Shown: positions 44,068-52,103 of the stretch, in pieces | Layout: every line of letters begins with the position of its first letter | Position numbering within the stretch: position 1 is the stretch's first letter | Source of the DNA: Hymenobacter sp. 15J16-1T3B | GTDB lineage: Bacteria > Bacteroidota > Bacteroidia > Cytophagales > Hymenobacteraceae | Direction of reading: 5' to 3' | NCBI RefSeq assembly: GCF_020711235.1 | Contig: NZ_JAJFAV010000004.1 | Location: 419,246 to 483,245 of the forward strand | Length of the DNA stretch: 64,000 bases | Notes under the pieces: model-generated | Databases searched by the model: none | What the model was told of the DNA's origin: nothing | The model's input: only the letters and a program-made list of their open reading frames with translations | Program-made: the position numbers and the translations under genes

Positions 44068-45069
44068 ATGAAAGCTCTTGTTCTCGACGGCGTTGGGCAG
44101 CCCGTGCAGCTGCGCGAGGTGCCCACGCCCGAGCCCCAACCCGGCCAAGTGCTGGTGCGCCTCGAAGCCGCCGCCCTCAACCACCGCGACGTCTGGATTC
44201 AGCAGGGCCAGTACGCCGGTCTGCGCTTCCCCATTATCCTCGGCTCCGACGGCGCCGGCACCGTAGCCGAACTCGGCGAGGGCATCGACGACAGCCTGCG
44301 CGACCTGCCCGTCATCATCGACCCCGGCCAGGACTGGGGCGACAACCCGCGGGCCCAGGCCCGTTCGTTCAGCATTCTGGGGTTGCCGCAAAACGGCACT
44401 TTCGCCGAATACGTGTGCGTGCCGGCCGCCAACGTGTACCCGCGTCCGGCCCACCTCACGGCCGCGCAGGCCGCTGCCCTGCCCCTGGGCGGCGTTACGG
44501 CCTACCGTGCCCTGTTCACCCGCGGCCGCCTGCAGCACGGCGAGCGGGTGCTCATCACCGGCATCGGCGGGGGCGTGGCCCTGCTGGCCCTGCAACTGGC
44601 CGTGGCCCGCGGCGCCGAGGTGTGGATAACCTCCGGCTCCCCCGACAAAATCGAGCGGGCGCAGGCCCTGGGCGCCCGCGGCGGCATTAGCTACCGGCAG
44701 CCGGGCTGGGGCAAGGCCCTGGTGCAGCAGGCCGGCGGGCAGTTCGACCTGATTGTGGACAGCGCCGCCGGGCCGGGCGTGGCCGAACTGCTCGAAGCCG
44801 CTGCCCCCGGCGGACGATTGGTGTTTTACGGCGGCACCACCGGCACCATGACCAACGTGCCGCCCCGCCACATCTTCTGGAAACAACTCGACGTGCTAGG
44901 CTCGACCATGGGCACGGCCGAGGATTTTGCCGGGCTGCTGGACCTCGTCAACGTTGCCCGAATCGTGCCGGTTACGGATGCAGTATTCGACCTGGCCGAC
45001 GGCGAGCGGGCCCTGCAGCGCATGGCCCAAGGGCAACAGTTTGGTAAGCTTGTGTTGCAGATAAAATAG
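44068..45069 (+). CDS. zinc-type alcohol dehydrogenase/quinone oxidoreductase-like protein (MDR)
   Basis: A 333-residue medium-chain dehydrogenase/reductase. The N-terminal GroES-like part (LREVPTPEPQPGQVLVRLEA, NHRDVWIQQGQYAG) has NHRD where classical zinc enzymes have a Cys-type ligand, so the zinc site looks absent. The Rossmann part has HGERVLITGIGGGVALLALQ and SGSPDKIERAQALGARGGI. This is the NADPH-dependent quinone/enal reductase branch. It is divergent from MarR and probably induced by the compounds that relieve it. The ATG at 44068 lies about 50 bp after the operator array. Confidence 0.92.
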   Translation: MKALVLDGVGQPVQLREVPTPEPQPGQVLVRLEAAALNHRDVWIQQGQYAGLRFPIILGSDGAGTVAELGEGIDDSLRDLPVIIDPGQDWGDNPRAQARSFSILGLPQNGTFAEYVCVPAANVYPRPAHLTAAQAAALPLGGVTAYRALFTRGRLQHGERVLITGIGGGVALLALQLAVARGAEVWITSGSPDKIERAQALGARGGISYRQPGWGKALVQQAGGQFDLIVDSAAGPGVAELLEAAAPGGRLVFYGGTTGTMTNVPPRHIFWKQLDVLGSTMGTAEDFAGLLDLVNVARIVPVTDAVFDLADGERALQRMAQGQQFGKLVLQIK

Positions 45070-45184
45070 CATGTAAGTTGTTGATTTTCAAAAAGAATAA
45101 TTCTAGTGCGTGAGCTGGATTTGGGAATGATGCGGGCGGCTCCGGTGTTTTGAATCTGACACTGACAACCAGCCTATAAGCCTC

Positions 45185-45442
45185 ATGAAAACTCCTGCTG
45201 AATACCTCGACGTGCCGGTTTTTCACCTGACCTATCCCACCGGTGAGGAGGCCGAAATGGTGCCCGTCGTGACTTTCGACGATGCGCTGCGCGCCGTGGA
45301 AACTGCGCTGGCCGACGCCGAGAAATACCGCTACCTGCTCATGCGCGCCCTGCGCCGTACCCACGACGAAGCCGCCGCCCCGCTGGTTACTCCCGATGCC
45401 GCCGTGCGCCCGCTTTACCCCGAAACGGATCTGGCCGCGTAG
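45185..45442 (+). CDS. small hypothetical protein
   Basis: An 85-residue soluble acidic protein. It begins MKTPAEYLDVPVFHLTYP and contains a helix FDDALRAVETALADAEKYRY followed by RALRRTH. No signal peptide or cysteine is present. A good hairpin follows its stop (45467-45500), supporting a real transcript. I do not recognise the family. Confidence 0.62.
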   Translation: MKTPAEYLDVPVFHLTYPTGEEAEMVPVVTFDDALRAVETALADAEKYRYLLMRALRRTHDEAAAPLVTPDAAVRPLYPETDLAA

Positions 45443-45466
45443 GTTACTTGTGCTGACTTTGTTTTT

Positions 45467-45500
45467 AACAAGCGGCTTCCTTTCGAGGAGGCCGCTTGTT
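45467..45500 (+). terminator. hairpin after the small hypothetical gene
   Basis: aacaagcggcttcc (45467-45480) pairs with ggaggccgcttgtt (45487-45500) with one G-T pair; a T-rich stretch (gttttt) lies just before the left arm. It is a plausible terminator for the gene at 45185. Confidence 0.6.
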
Positions 45501-45639
45501 GGCGTTTATCCGGTGCTCCACCCTGTCGGATCGGGTCAAGTGCAGACTGACGCCGGCTTGATGCCTGTTGCGGAAGGCAGCGGCGCACCGGGCGCGGGCT
45601 GAAGCGCTGTAAAAACTGCCGGGCCAGCCTGCCGCAGCG

Positions 45640-47073
45640 TTAGGGCGCCAGCTGCACCGAGCCGGGCAGGGCCACGCCGGGGGCGTGCTGCCGGGCCAGC
45701 ACGCCGGCCAAATTGGCCGCCTGCTGGCGCAGCTCCGGCACCGCCGTCGATTCGTACCACAAGGGGCGCAGGCTGGGCCCGAGCGTGTAGAGGCAGTCGG
45801 AGGCGGCGCCCGCGGCGTTCAGCAAGGCGCCTTCGGCATCCGTGACGATGCCCAGGTGCAAGCTGTCGGGCACCAGCAGGCCGGCTGCGCGCAGGCTTTC
45901 CACCAGCGGGTCGGTCAGCTGGGCGTAGTCGAGCTGCGGGCCGGTGCAGAGCACCACGTGGTCGGCCGTCAACTCGGTAGAAACGTAGTGCCGGCTCAGG
46001 CGCACGGCCAGCTGGGCGTCGCCGCGCGGCTCGATGTAGCGCACCCGGCCGTGGTGCACCTGCAGGCGGCCGCTGCTCAGCAGGTCGTCGAGCACCGCCG
46101 CGTTTTGCGGCGGGTTGCGGTGGCGGGCGTTGCCCCAGCGCGTGCCGAGGTGGCGCAAAAACCGCCGTTGCTCCGCCTCGGGCCAGGTCGCCCAGATGCG
46201 ACCTAGGTCGGGACGGAGCGCGTCGAGCACGGCCCGCCAGTTGTAGCCCTCGGCTTCACCCTTGGCCATCTGCTGGCGCACCACCCGCAGCACTTCGCCC
46301 ACCGTGCGCAAGCCGGCCACATGCGTTGCGTAGTAGTTGGGGTAGGGCGTAACCGGGGCGGGGCTGTGCGGCGCCGGCCACTGCCCGTGCCGCGACACGG
46401 CCAGCAGCGGCCCGCGGTGCCCGTCGGCGCGCAAGGCCACCAGCGCGTCGAGGGCCGTCAGGCCGGTGCCGATGAGCAGCACCGACTCGTCGGCGCCGAT
46501 GCTGCGCAGCGCGTCGGGCTGCCAGGGGTTGGCATGGAAGCGGGGGTGATGAGCATATGCCGTGGCCGGCCGCACGGGCAGGGCCGGCGGGTAATTGCCG
46601 AGTGCCAGCACCACCGTGTGCGCGGCGAGGAAGGTGCCATCGGCGAGCTGCACGCGCAGCGTGGGGCCCGGCCCGAGCAACGGCTGCGCGGCCACGGCCC
46701 GGGTATTCAGCCACTGCAAACGCACGCCGTTGGGAGCCGGTGCCGCCAGCGCCGGTTCCAGCAGGCTTTCGATGTAACGGCCGTAGGTTTGGCGGGAGCA
46801 GAAACCGTGCGGGCAATCGGCCAGGCCCCGGCGCTGCAGCCAGTCTGCGAAATGCATCGGCGCATCGGGCAGGGCCGAAAGGCCGGCGCTGCGTACGTTC
46901 AGCAGCCACTCGGGCCGGTTGGTGCCGTAGGCGGTGCCGGGGCCCAGGCGCGGGCGCGGCTCCACCACGGTCACGTCGAGAGGCCAGGGGCCGCCGGGCA
47001 GGCGCGTGAGCTGCAGGGCCAGCAGGCTGCCGGCCACTCCGCCCCCAATGATGACAATGCTGCGCCGCGTCAT
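45640..47073 (-). CDS. FAD/NAD(P)-binding protein
   Basis: A 477-residue flavoprotein. The dinucleotide fold is marked by VIIGGGVAGSLLALQLTRLP at the N-terminus, then the loop PRLGPGTAYGT and a second dinucleotide motif, LLIGTGLTALDALVALRADG, in the middle; VLCTGPQLDYAQLTDP is the late GD-like region. It matches the FAD-NAD(P)-binding family (PF13454-like) of Bacteroidota, whose substrates are not established. It lies 108 bp after hldD on the same strand. The C-terminal Cys-poor tail gives no clue about partners. Confidence 0.9.
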   Translation of the reverse strand: MTRRSIVIIGGGVAGSLLALQLTRLPGGPWPLDVTVVEPRPRLGPGTAYGTNRPEWLLNVRSAGLSALPDAPMHFADWLQRRGLADCPHGFCSRQTYGRYIESLLEPALAAPAPNGVRLQWLNTRAVAAQPLLGPGPTLRVQLADGTFLAAHTVVLALGNYPPALPVRPATAYAHHPRFHANPWQPDALRSIGADESVLLIGTGLTALDALVALRADGHRGPLLAVSRHGQWPAPHSPAPVTPYPNYYATHVAGLRTVGEVLRVVRQQMAKGEAEGYNWRAVLDALRPDLGRIWATWPEAEQRRFLRHLGTRWGNARHRNPPQNAAVLDDLLSSGRLQVHHGRVRYIEPRGDAQLAVRLSRHYVSTELTADHVVLCTGPQLDYAQLTDPLVESLRAAGLLVPDSLHLGIVTDAEGALLNAAGAASDCLYTLGPSLRPLWYESTAVPELRQQAANLAGVLARQHAPGVALPGSVQLAP

Positions 47074-47181
47074 GCTGAGTCAGGCAAGGCCCAAGCGAGC
47101 TTGGGCAGTTCGTCCGAAAAAAGAGAAAATTCCGGACAATGCCCGTCGGGCAGGCTGAACGGCAAGGCGGCGCGTCCGGGG

Positions 47182-48147
47182 CTACAGGTACGCGCCAGGC
47201 AGCAAAAAGTCGCGCACGTACTCCCGAATTCCGTCTTCGAGCGGCGTAAAGGGCCGCGCGTAGCCAATGCTGCGCAGCTTGCTCATGTCGGCCTGGGTGA
47301 AGTACTGGTAGGTGTCGCGGATGTCCTCAGGCGTGTCCTTGAACTTGATGTCGGCCGTCTTGTCGAGGGCGGCGAAGGTGTTTAGGGCCAAGTCGAGGAA
47401 GGTGCGGGCCTGGCCGGTGCCCAGGTTGTAGATGCCCGAGTTGCGGCGGTGGTGCATCAAAAACACGCACACGTCGGTTAGGTCGCGCACGTAGATGAAG
47501 TCGCGCTGCTGCTCGCCGTCGGCGTAGTCGGGGTTGTGCGAGCGAAACAGCTCCATGGAGCCGGTGCGCTGCACTTGCTGGAAGGTGTGGAAAATCACCG
47601 AGGCCATGCGGCCCTTGTGGTATTCGTTGGGCCCGTACACGTTGAAAAATTTCAGCCCGGCCCAGAAAAACGGCTTTTCGGCCTGCTGCACGGCCCAGTT
47701 GTCGAAGTCGTTCTTCGATTCGCCGTAGGGGTTCAGCGGGCGCAGCAGCGGCAGCAGCGCCTCGTCGTCGGAGTAGCCCAGCGTGCCCGAGCCGTAGGTG
47801 GCGGCCGAGGAGGCGTACACCAGCGGCAGCTGGTAGCGCACGCAGGCCTGCCACATCTGCTTGCTGTAGTTCAGGTTCAGCAAATCGAACACGGCCACGT
47901 CCTGCTCGGCCGTATCGGTGCGGGCGCCGAGGTGGAAGATGAACTCCACCTGCTCGTGGTTCTGGTCAAGCCAGTCGAAAAACTCGTTGCGGTCCACGTA
48001 CTCGCGCAGGTGCTTGCCTTTGAGGTTGAGTAGCTTGCGCTCCACCGAAAAGTTGTCGACGACGACGATGTCGTTGAAGCCATCGGCGTTGAGCCGGCTC
48101 ACCAGGCAGCTGCCGATAAAGCCCGCTGCGCCCGTCACGATAATCAT
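47182..48147 (-). CDS. hldD: ADP-L-glycero-D-manno-heptose 6-epimerase
   Basis: A 321-residue SDR-extended enzyme that epimerises ADP-D-glycero-D-manno-heptose to the L-glycero form for lipopolysaccharide core synthesis. It has TGAAGFIGS at 5-13 for NADP, FHLGARTDTAE, VYASSAATYG, and the catalytic Y141-x-x-x-K145 in NPYGESKNDFD. KFFNVYGPNEYHKGRMASVI is the family signature. Length agrees with the family (~310-320). Other heptose genes are not in the window. Confidence 0.95.
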   Translation of the reverse strand: MIIVTGAAGFIGSCLVSRLNADGFNDIVVVDNFSVERKLLNLKGKHLREYVDRNEFFDWLDQNHEQVEFIFHLGARTDTAEQDVAVFDLLNLNYSKQMWQACVRYQLPLVYASSAATYGSGTLGYSDDEALLPLLRPLNPYGESKNDFDNWAVQQAEKPFFWAGLKFFNVYGPNEYHKGRMASVIFHTFQQVQRTGSMELFRSHNPDYADGEQQRDFIYVRDLTDVCVFLMHHRRNSGIYNLGTGQARTFLDLALNTFAALDKTADIKFKDTPEDIRDTYQYFTQADMSKLRSIGYARPFTPLEDGIREYVRDFLLPGAYL

Positions 48148-48508
48148 AAGCTGGAATGGGGTTCTTCTGAGCTGCGAAGTACGCAGTTTCTCGGCGCTCG
48201 GCCGTAGCCCGGCGAATTAGAGCGGACACGTAGCAGGACTATTCGGGGAAGCAGTGCGGAGTAGCTAATAGGGCCTACCGCGCCCGATGAGCACAACAAA
48301 CGATTGGGGAGGCACGGATTAACACAATTAATATGCGGTTATTCGGGGTTTAATGCGGTATTAATATTGATTTAATTAAATTTTAATGGCCTAAAATGAA
48401 CTTCTGCAGCACAAAATTTCGTAGCAATGGCTAGGACCGCCAAAGCCGCTACCTGCTTGGGGCAGTCGTTCTAAGCGCCCTCATTCGCAGAGCCAGAAAT
48501 CCACTCCG
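48148..48508. other. AT-rich divergent intergenic region
   Basis: The 361 bp between divergent hldD and the bestrophin gene contain no frame of note. Positions 48310-48420 are AT-rich (long runs of TTAAT, AAATTT), consistent with promoter DNA for one or both genes, but no full TTG...TAnnTTTG pair was found. Confidence 0.45.
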
Positions 48509-49420
48509 ATGCTAATAGAAACCAAGATTCCTTACCGCTATATCTTCCACCAGATCAAGTGGGACGTGGCCCGGGTGATTCTCTTCTCCCTGGTCTTCCA
48601 GATATTCAAGACGTACCTGTCGACCTACCTGCCGCCGGTGCCGGTGCAATTGCCCACCATTCTGGGCAGCTTCATCTCGCTGCTGCTGGCCTTCAACATC
48701 AACCAGTCGTACGACCGGTGGTGGGAGGCGCGCAAGGTGTGGGGTGCCATCGTCAACGACTCGCGCAGCTTTGTGCTGCAGCTGCGCCAGTTCATCGACC
48801 CGCGCCAGATGCCCGCGGGCGAAGCCGCCCGCCTGCTGCGCCGCCTGGGCCACCGCCAGATTGCCTGGTGCTACAGCCTGGGGCAGAGCCTGCGCGGGCA
48901 GGACGCCCTGGCCGGCTTGCCGCAGTTTATCAGCGCCGACGAAATGACTTTCCTGGCCGAACACCGCAACAAGCCCCTGGCCCTGGTGCAGCTGCACAAC
49001 GACGACTTGGCCACGCTCACGCAGGCCGGTGCCCTCAATACCTTCCAGCAGGTGCAGGTAGACAGCACCTTGGTACGATTGGTGGCCTCCATGGGCCAGG
49101 CCGAGCGCATCAAGAGCACGGTGTTTCCGGTGACCTACCGCCTGTTTATCCACCTGTTCATCTACCTCTTCCTGATCATCCTCTCGCTGGGCCTGGTGGA
49201 GGAAGTGGGCCTGATGGAAATTCCGGCTCTGACGGTCGTGGCTTCGGCGTTTTTCCTGCTCGAGAAAACGGCTAGGTTTATGCAAGACCCCTTCAACAAC
49301 AAGCCCACCGATACGCCCGTGTCGGCCATTGCCCGCACCATCGACATCAACATTCGCCAGCTGCTGCACGAGCTGCAAGTGCCCGAGCCGCGCAAGGCGG
49401 AGGAGTTTTACCTAATGTAA
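48509..49420 (+). CDS. bestrophin family ion channel
   Basis: A 303-residue protein with four predicted membrane segments (WDVARVILFSLVFQIFKTYL, LPTILGSFISLLLAFNIN, YRLFIHLFIYLFLIILSLGL, IPALTVVASAFFLLEKTA). The bestrophin signature INQSYDRWWEARKVWG follows the second segment, and DPFNNKPTDTPVSAIARTID is the conserved acidic cluster near the end. Bacterial bestrophins are pentameric channels, some cation- and some anion-selective. A single gene with its own terminator. Confidence 0.93.
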   Translation: MLIETKIPYRYIFHQIKWDVARVILFSLVFQIFKTYLSTYLPPVPVQLPTILGSFISLLLAFNINQSYDRWWEARKVWGAIVNDSRSFVLQLRQFIDPRQMPAGEAARLLRRLGHRQIAWCYSLGQSLRGQDALAGLPQFISADEMTFLAEHRNKPLALVQLHNDDLATLTQAGALNTFQQVQVDSTLVRLVASMGQAERIKSTVFPVTYRLFIHLFIYLFLIILSLGLVEEVGLMEIPALTVVASAFFLLEKTARFMQDPFNNKPTDTPVSAIARTIDINIRQLLHELQVPEPRKAEEFYLM

Positions 49421-49442
49421 GCTGTTTGCCCAGCCGCAAAAT

Positions 49443-49473
49443 GCCCGTTGCCAAGTTGGTGACGGGCTTTTTT
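49443..49473 (+). terminator. terminator of the bestrophin gene
   Basis: gcccgt (49443-49448) pairs with acgggc (49462-49467), with further partial pairing inside, followed by six T residues. Confidence 0.78.
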
Positions 49474-49582
49474 GCAGCTGGGCGGGGTGATGTGGCGGGT
49501 AGCCATTGTTGCCGCGCCGTAGCGGCGCCACCGGGAGCCGCTAAGGTGGCGCCGAGAGTGAGGCCGTTGGCGGGCTGCCGTC

Positions 49583-49590
49583 TACCTTTG
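49583..49590 (+). promoter_or_regulatory. TACCTTTG -7 element, probably leaderless transcript
   Basis: A perfect TAnnTTTG match ends only 6 bp before the ATG at 49597, so the transcript should start at or next to the start codon. No TTG at the -33 position with standard spacing is visible. Confidence 0.5.
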
Positions 49591-49596
49591 CCGGCC

Positions 49597-50514
49597 ATGC
49601 CCAGAAGACGATTGTTGCCGCTGCTCAGCCTGCTGCTGGCCGCTGCCTGCTCGCCCGCCACCGATTCCACGTCCGCCGACGCCCCGGTCCAGGCCGCGCC
49701 GCCCCAGCCCCTCACGGTGCAGGACGACCTCGGCCGCTCGGTCACGTTCAAGGCGCCGCCCCGCCGCATCATGGCCCTGGCCGCCTCGATGACGGAAATG
49801 CTCTACGCTGTGGCCGATACCAGCACCATCGTCGGCCGCACCCAGGTGTGCGACTACCCCGTCGCCGCGCTCCGCAAACCCGTCGTCAACAGCTACCCGC
49901 TCGATTTCGAGACCCTCGTGGGCCTGCATCCCGACGTAGTCTTCACCGTCGAAGGCATTACCAGTCCCGCCGATGCCGCCCGCCTGCAGGAGCTGGGCAT
50001 TCCGGTGTACTACCAGCGCTACCGCAAAGTCACCGACGTGTTCCGCGGACTCCGCGACCTGGGTCGCCTGCTTGGGCGCCAGCCGCAGGCCAAGCGCCTG
50101 ACCGACTCGTTGGCGCAGGAGCTGGGCCAGATCAGCGCCGACACCGTTGGGCCCCGGCTTCGCGCGCTGGCTGTCATTTCCAACGACCCGATCTACGCCT
50201 TCGGCCGCAACACCGTCTTTACCGACAAAATCCGCCTCGCCGGCGGCCAGAACGCCCTGACCGAGGAGTTTCCGCAGCCGTACCCGTCGCTGACGCGCGA
50301 GTACGTGCTGAAACTGAACCCCGACGTCATCATCGGCGGCCGCTTCGGGCAGCTGGACAGCACCTTTTTCCGCATGTACCCCGAGCTGCGCCGTACCACG
50401 GCCTACCGCACCCGCCGCGTGTTTCCCGTCACCGGCGACCTGATGGACCGGCCCAGCCCGCGCATAGTCGAGTCGGTGCGCGAGCTGCAGCGCCTGCTGC
50501 ACCCCACCCGATGA
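49597..50514 (+). CDS. ABC transporter substrate-binding lipoprotein (BtuF/FhuD-like)
   Basis: A 305-residue lipoprotein (lipobox LLAAAC, Cys18) of the vitamin B12/siderophore-binding class. DDLGRSVTFKAPPRRIMALA, then SMTEMLYAVADTSTIVGRT, ETLVGLHPDVVFTVEG and LRELQRLLH are typical of the two-lobed fold with a long helix between. It hands the ligand to the permease whose ATG overlaps its stop (ATGA at 50511-50514). The ligand, corrinoid or iron chelate, is not determined. The TACCTTTG just upstream is unusual in its closeness to the start. Confidence 0.92.
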   Translation: MPRRRLLPLLSLLLAAACSPATDSTSADAPVQAAPPQPLTVQDDLGRSVTFKAPPRRIMALAASMTEMLYAVADTSTIVGRTQVCDYPVAALRKPVVNSYPLDFETLVGLHPDVVFTVEGITSPADAARLQELGIPVYYQRYRKVTDVFRGLRDLGRLLGRQPQAKRLTDSLAQELGQISADTVGPRLRALAVISNDPIYAFGRNTVFTDKIRLAGGQNALTEEFPQPYPSLTREYVLKLNPDVIIGGRFGQLDSTFFRMYPELRRTTAYRTRRVFPVTGDLMDRPSPRIVESVRELQRLLHPTR

Positions 50515-51515
50515 ACCGCCGGGCGCCGCTGCTGTTCCTGGGCCTCGTGCTGCTGGCGGCCGCGCTGCTGCTGGCGGGCCTGCGCATCGGCAGCGTCGCC
50601 GGCGCCGACTACGCCACGCTCTGGCAGGCGCTGTGGCACTTCGACGCCGACAACCCCGCCCACGTGGTGCTGCTCGAGCTGCGGTTGCCGCGCCTGCTGC
50701 TGGCCTTGCTGGCCGGCGGCGGGCTGGCCCTCAGCGGCTACTTGATGCAGGCCATGGTCAATAACCCGCTGGCCGACCCGTATTTGCTTAGCACGGCCTC
50801 CGGGGCCTCGCTTGGCGCGCTGGTGATAAACATTCTGCTGCCCGCGGCCAGCGCCGTCACGCCCTGGCTGGTGCCGCTGGGCTGCCTGGCCGGGGCGGTG
50901 GGTGCCACCCTGTTGGTTATCGGCCTGGGCAGCCGCCGCGGCCGCCTGATTCCCGCGCAACTGCTGCTGGCCGGCGTGGCGCTGTCCTCGCTGCTCAACG
51001 CGCTGGGCGGCCTCATTACATTCCGGGCGCAAACGGATTCGCAGCTGCGCGCCGCCCTTTCCTGGGGCTTGGGCAGCCTAGAGCGCGCCGGCTGGCCCTT
51101 GCTGGGCGGCCCAGCCGTGGCGGTGCTGCTGGGCATGGTGGCGGCTTGGCTGCTGCGCCGCCACCTGAATGTGCTGCTGCTAGGGGAGGAGCGGGCCGCC
51201 GCCCTCGGCCTCGACGTGGGCCGCACCCGCTGGCTGCTGCTGCTGGCCTCGTCGGGCATCACGGCGGGCGTGGTGGCGCTGTGCGGGCCGTTGGGCTTCG
51301 TCGGGCTTATCGTGCCGCACGCCACGCGCGGGCTGCTGGGCGTGACGGGGCGGCTGAACGTAGTGTTCTGCGCCTTGCTTGGCGGCACCTTCCTGCTCGG
51401 CTGCGACCTGCTGGCCCGCCTGCTCAATCCGCCCGCCGGCCTGCCCGTTGGCTTGGTCACGGCCCTGTTCGGCGTACCGTTCTTCGTATATTTGCTGCGG
51501 AAAAAAGGGGCTTAA
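50511..51515 (+). CDS. FecCD family ABC permease
   Basis: A 334-residue membrane protein with about nine or ten hydrophobic segments. Typical FecCD features are RLPRLLLALLAGGGLALSGY (entry segment), MQAMVNNPLADPYLLSTASG, GLGSLERAGW and GPLGFVGLIVPHATRGLLG with the conserved Gly-rich coupling loop. Its start overlaps the binding-protein stop, so the two are co-translated. No ATPase gene follows: the next gene is QueD. The ATPase is presumably encoded elsewhere. Confidence 0.94.
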   Translation: MNRRAPLLFLGLVLLAAALLLAGLRIGSVAGADYATLWQALWHFDADNPAHVVLLELRLPRLLLALLAGGGLALSGYLMQAMVNNPLADPYLLSTASGASLGALVINILLPAASAVTPWLVPLGCLAGAVGATLLVIGLGSRRGRLIPAQLLLAGVALSSLLNALGGLITFRAQTDSQLRAALSWGLGSLERAGWPLLGGPAVAVLLGMVAAWLLRRHLNVLLLGEERAAALGLDVGRTRWLLLLASSGITAGVVALCGPLGFVGLIVPHATRGLLGVTGRLNVVFCALLGGTFLLGCDLLARLLNPPAGLPVGLVTALFGVPFFVYLLRKKGA

Positions 51516-51591
51516 GGACGAGGACCTGACCGAATCGGCCCATTGCCGGTGCGGCGGCCGCGTTCCTAAGCCCCTAACTGCCTCTCTGCTC

Positions 51592-52011
51592 ATGATTTAC
51601 ATCAGTCGCCAGGAACACTTCAACGCCGCCCACAAGCTCTACAACCCTGCCTGGAGCGAAGAGCGCAACAAGGAAGTGTTTGGGCCCTGCGCCAACGCCA
51701 ACTGGCACGGCCATAATTACGACCTCATCGTCACCGTCAAAGGCCAGCCCGACCCCGAAACCGGCTTCGTGGTCGATCTGAAAGCCCTTAGCACGCTGAT
51801 CCGCGAGCATATCATCCGCCACGTCGACCACAAAAACCTCAACCTCGACGTGCCCTTCATGGCCGGCAAGCTGGCCAGCACCGAAAACCTGGCCGTGGCG
51901 TTTTGGGAAATCCTCGAACGGGAGCTGCCCAGCATTACCGACCGGGCTAAGCTGCACGGTATCAAGATTTACGAAACGCCACGCAACTTCGTCGAATACT
52001 TTGGCGAGTAA
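51592..52011 (+). CDS. queD: 6-pyruvoyl-tetrahydropterin synthase/QueD-like
   Basis: A 139-residue enzyme of the PTPS/QueD family, which converts 7,8-dihydroneopterin triphosphate (to 6-carboxy-tetrahydropterin in the queuosine route). Zinc ligands are His14 (NAAHKL), His39 and His41 (WHGHNYD); the catalytic Cys is Cys33 (GPCANAN), with HVDHKNLN later and a Glu in TENLAVAFWE. Other queuosine genes are not in the window, so the pterin branch cannot be fixed. It starts 76 bp after the permease stop and may be in the same transcript. Confidence 0.92.
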   Translation: MIYISRQEHFNAAHKLYNPAWSEERNKEVFGPCANANWHGHNYDLIVTVKGQPDPETGFVVDLKALSTLIREHIIRHVDHKNLNLDVPFMAGKLASTENLAVAFWEILERELPSITDRAKLHGIKIYETPRNFVEYFGE

Positions 52012-52014
52012 CCA

Positions 52015-52096
52015 ATTCTGAATGCTGAATTCGGAATGCTGAATGAGCCAGCCGCGCTTGACAGCATTCAAGATTCAGAATTCATAATTCAGAATT
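52015..52096. repeat. imperfect inverted repeat between queD and lpxB
   Basis: The left side (attctgaatgctgaattc, and the nearby aatgctgaat) is complemented by cattcaagattcagaattc and aattcagaatt on the right, around a GC-rich centre. The AT-rich GAATTC-based pattern is unlike the coding DNA on either side. It is probably a small intergenic repeat; it may also shape the 5' end of the lpxB transcript. Confidence 0.55.
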
Positions 52097-52103
52097 CCAC
52101 CCC

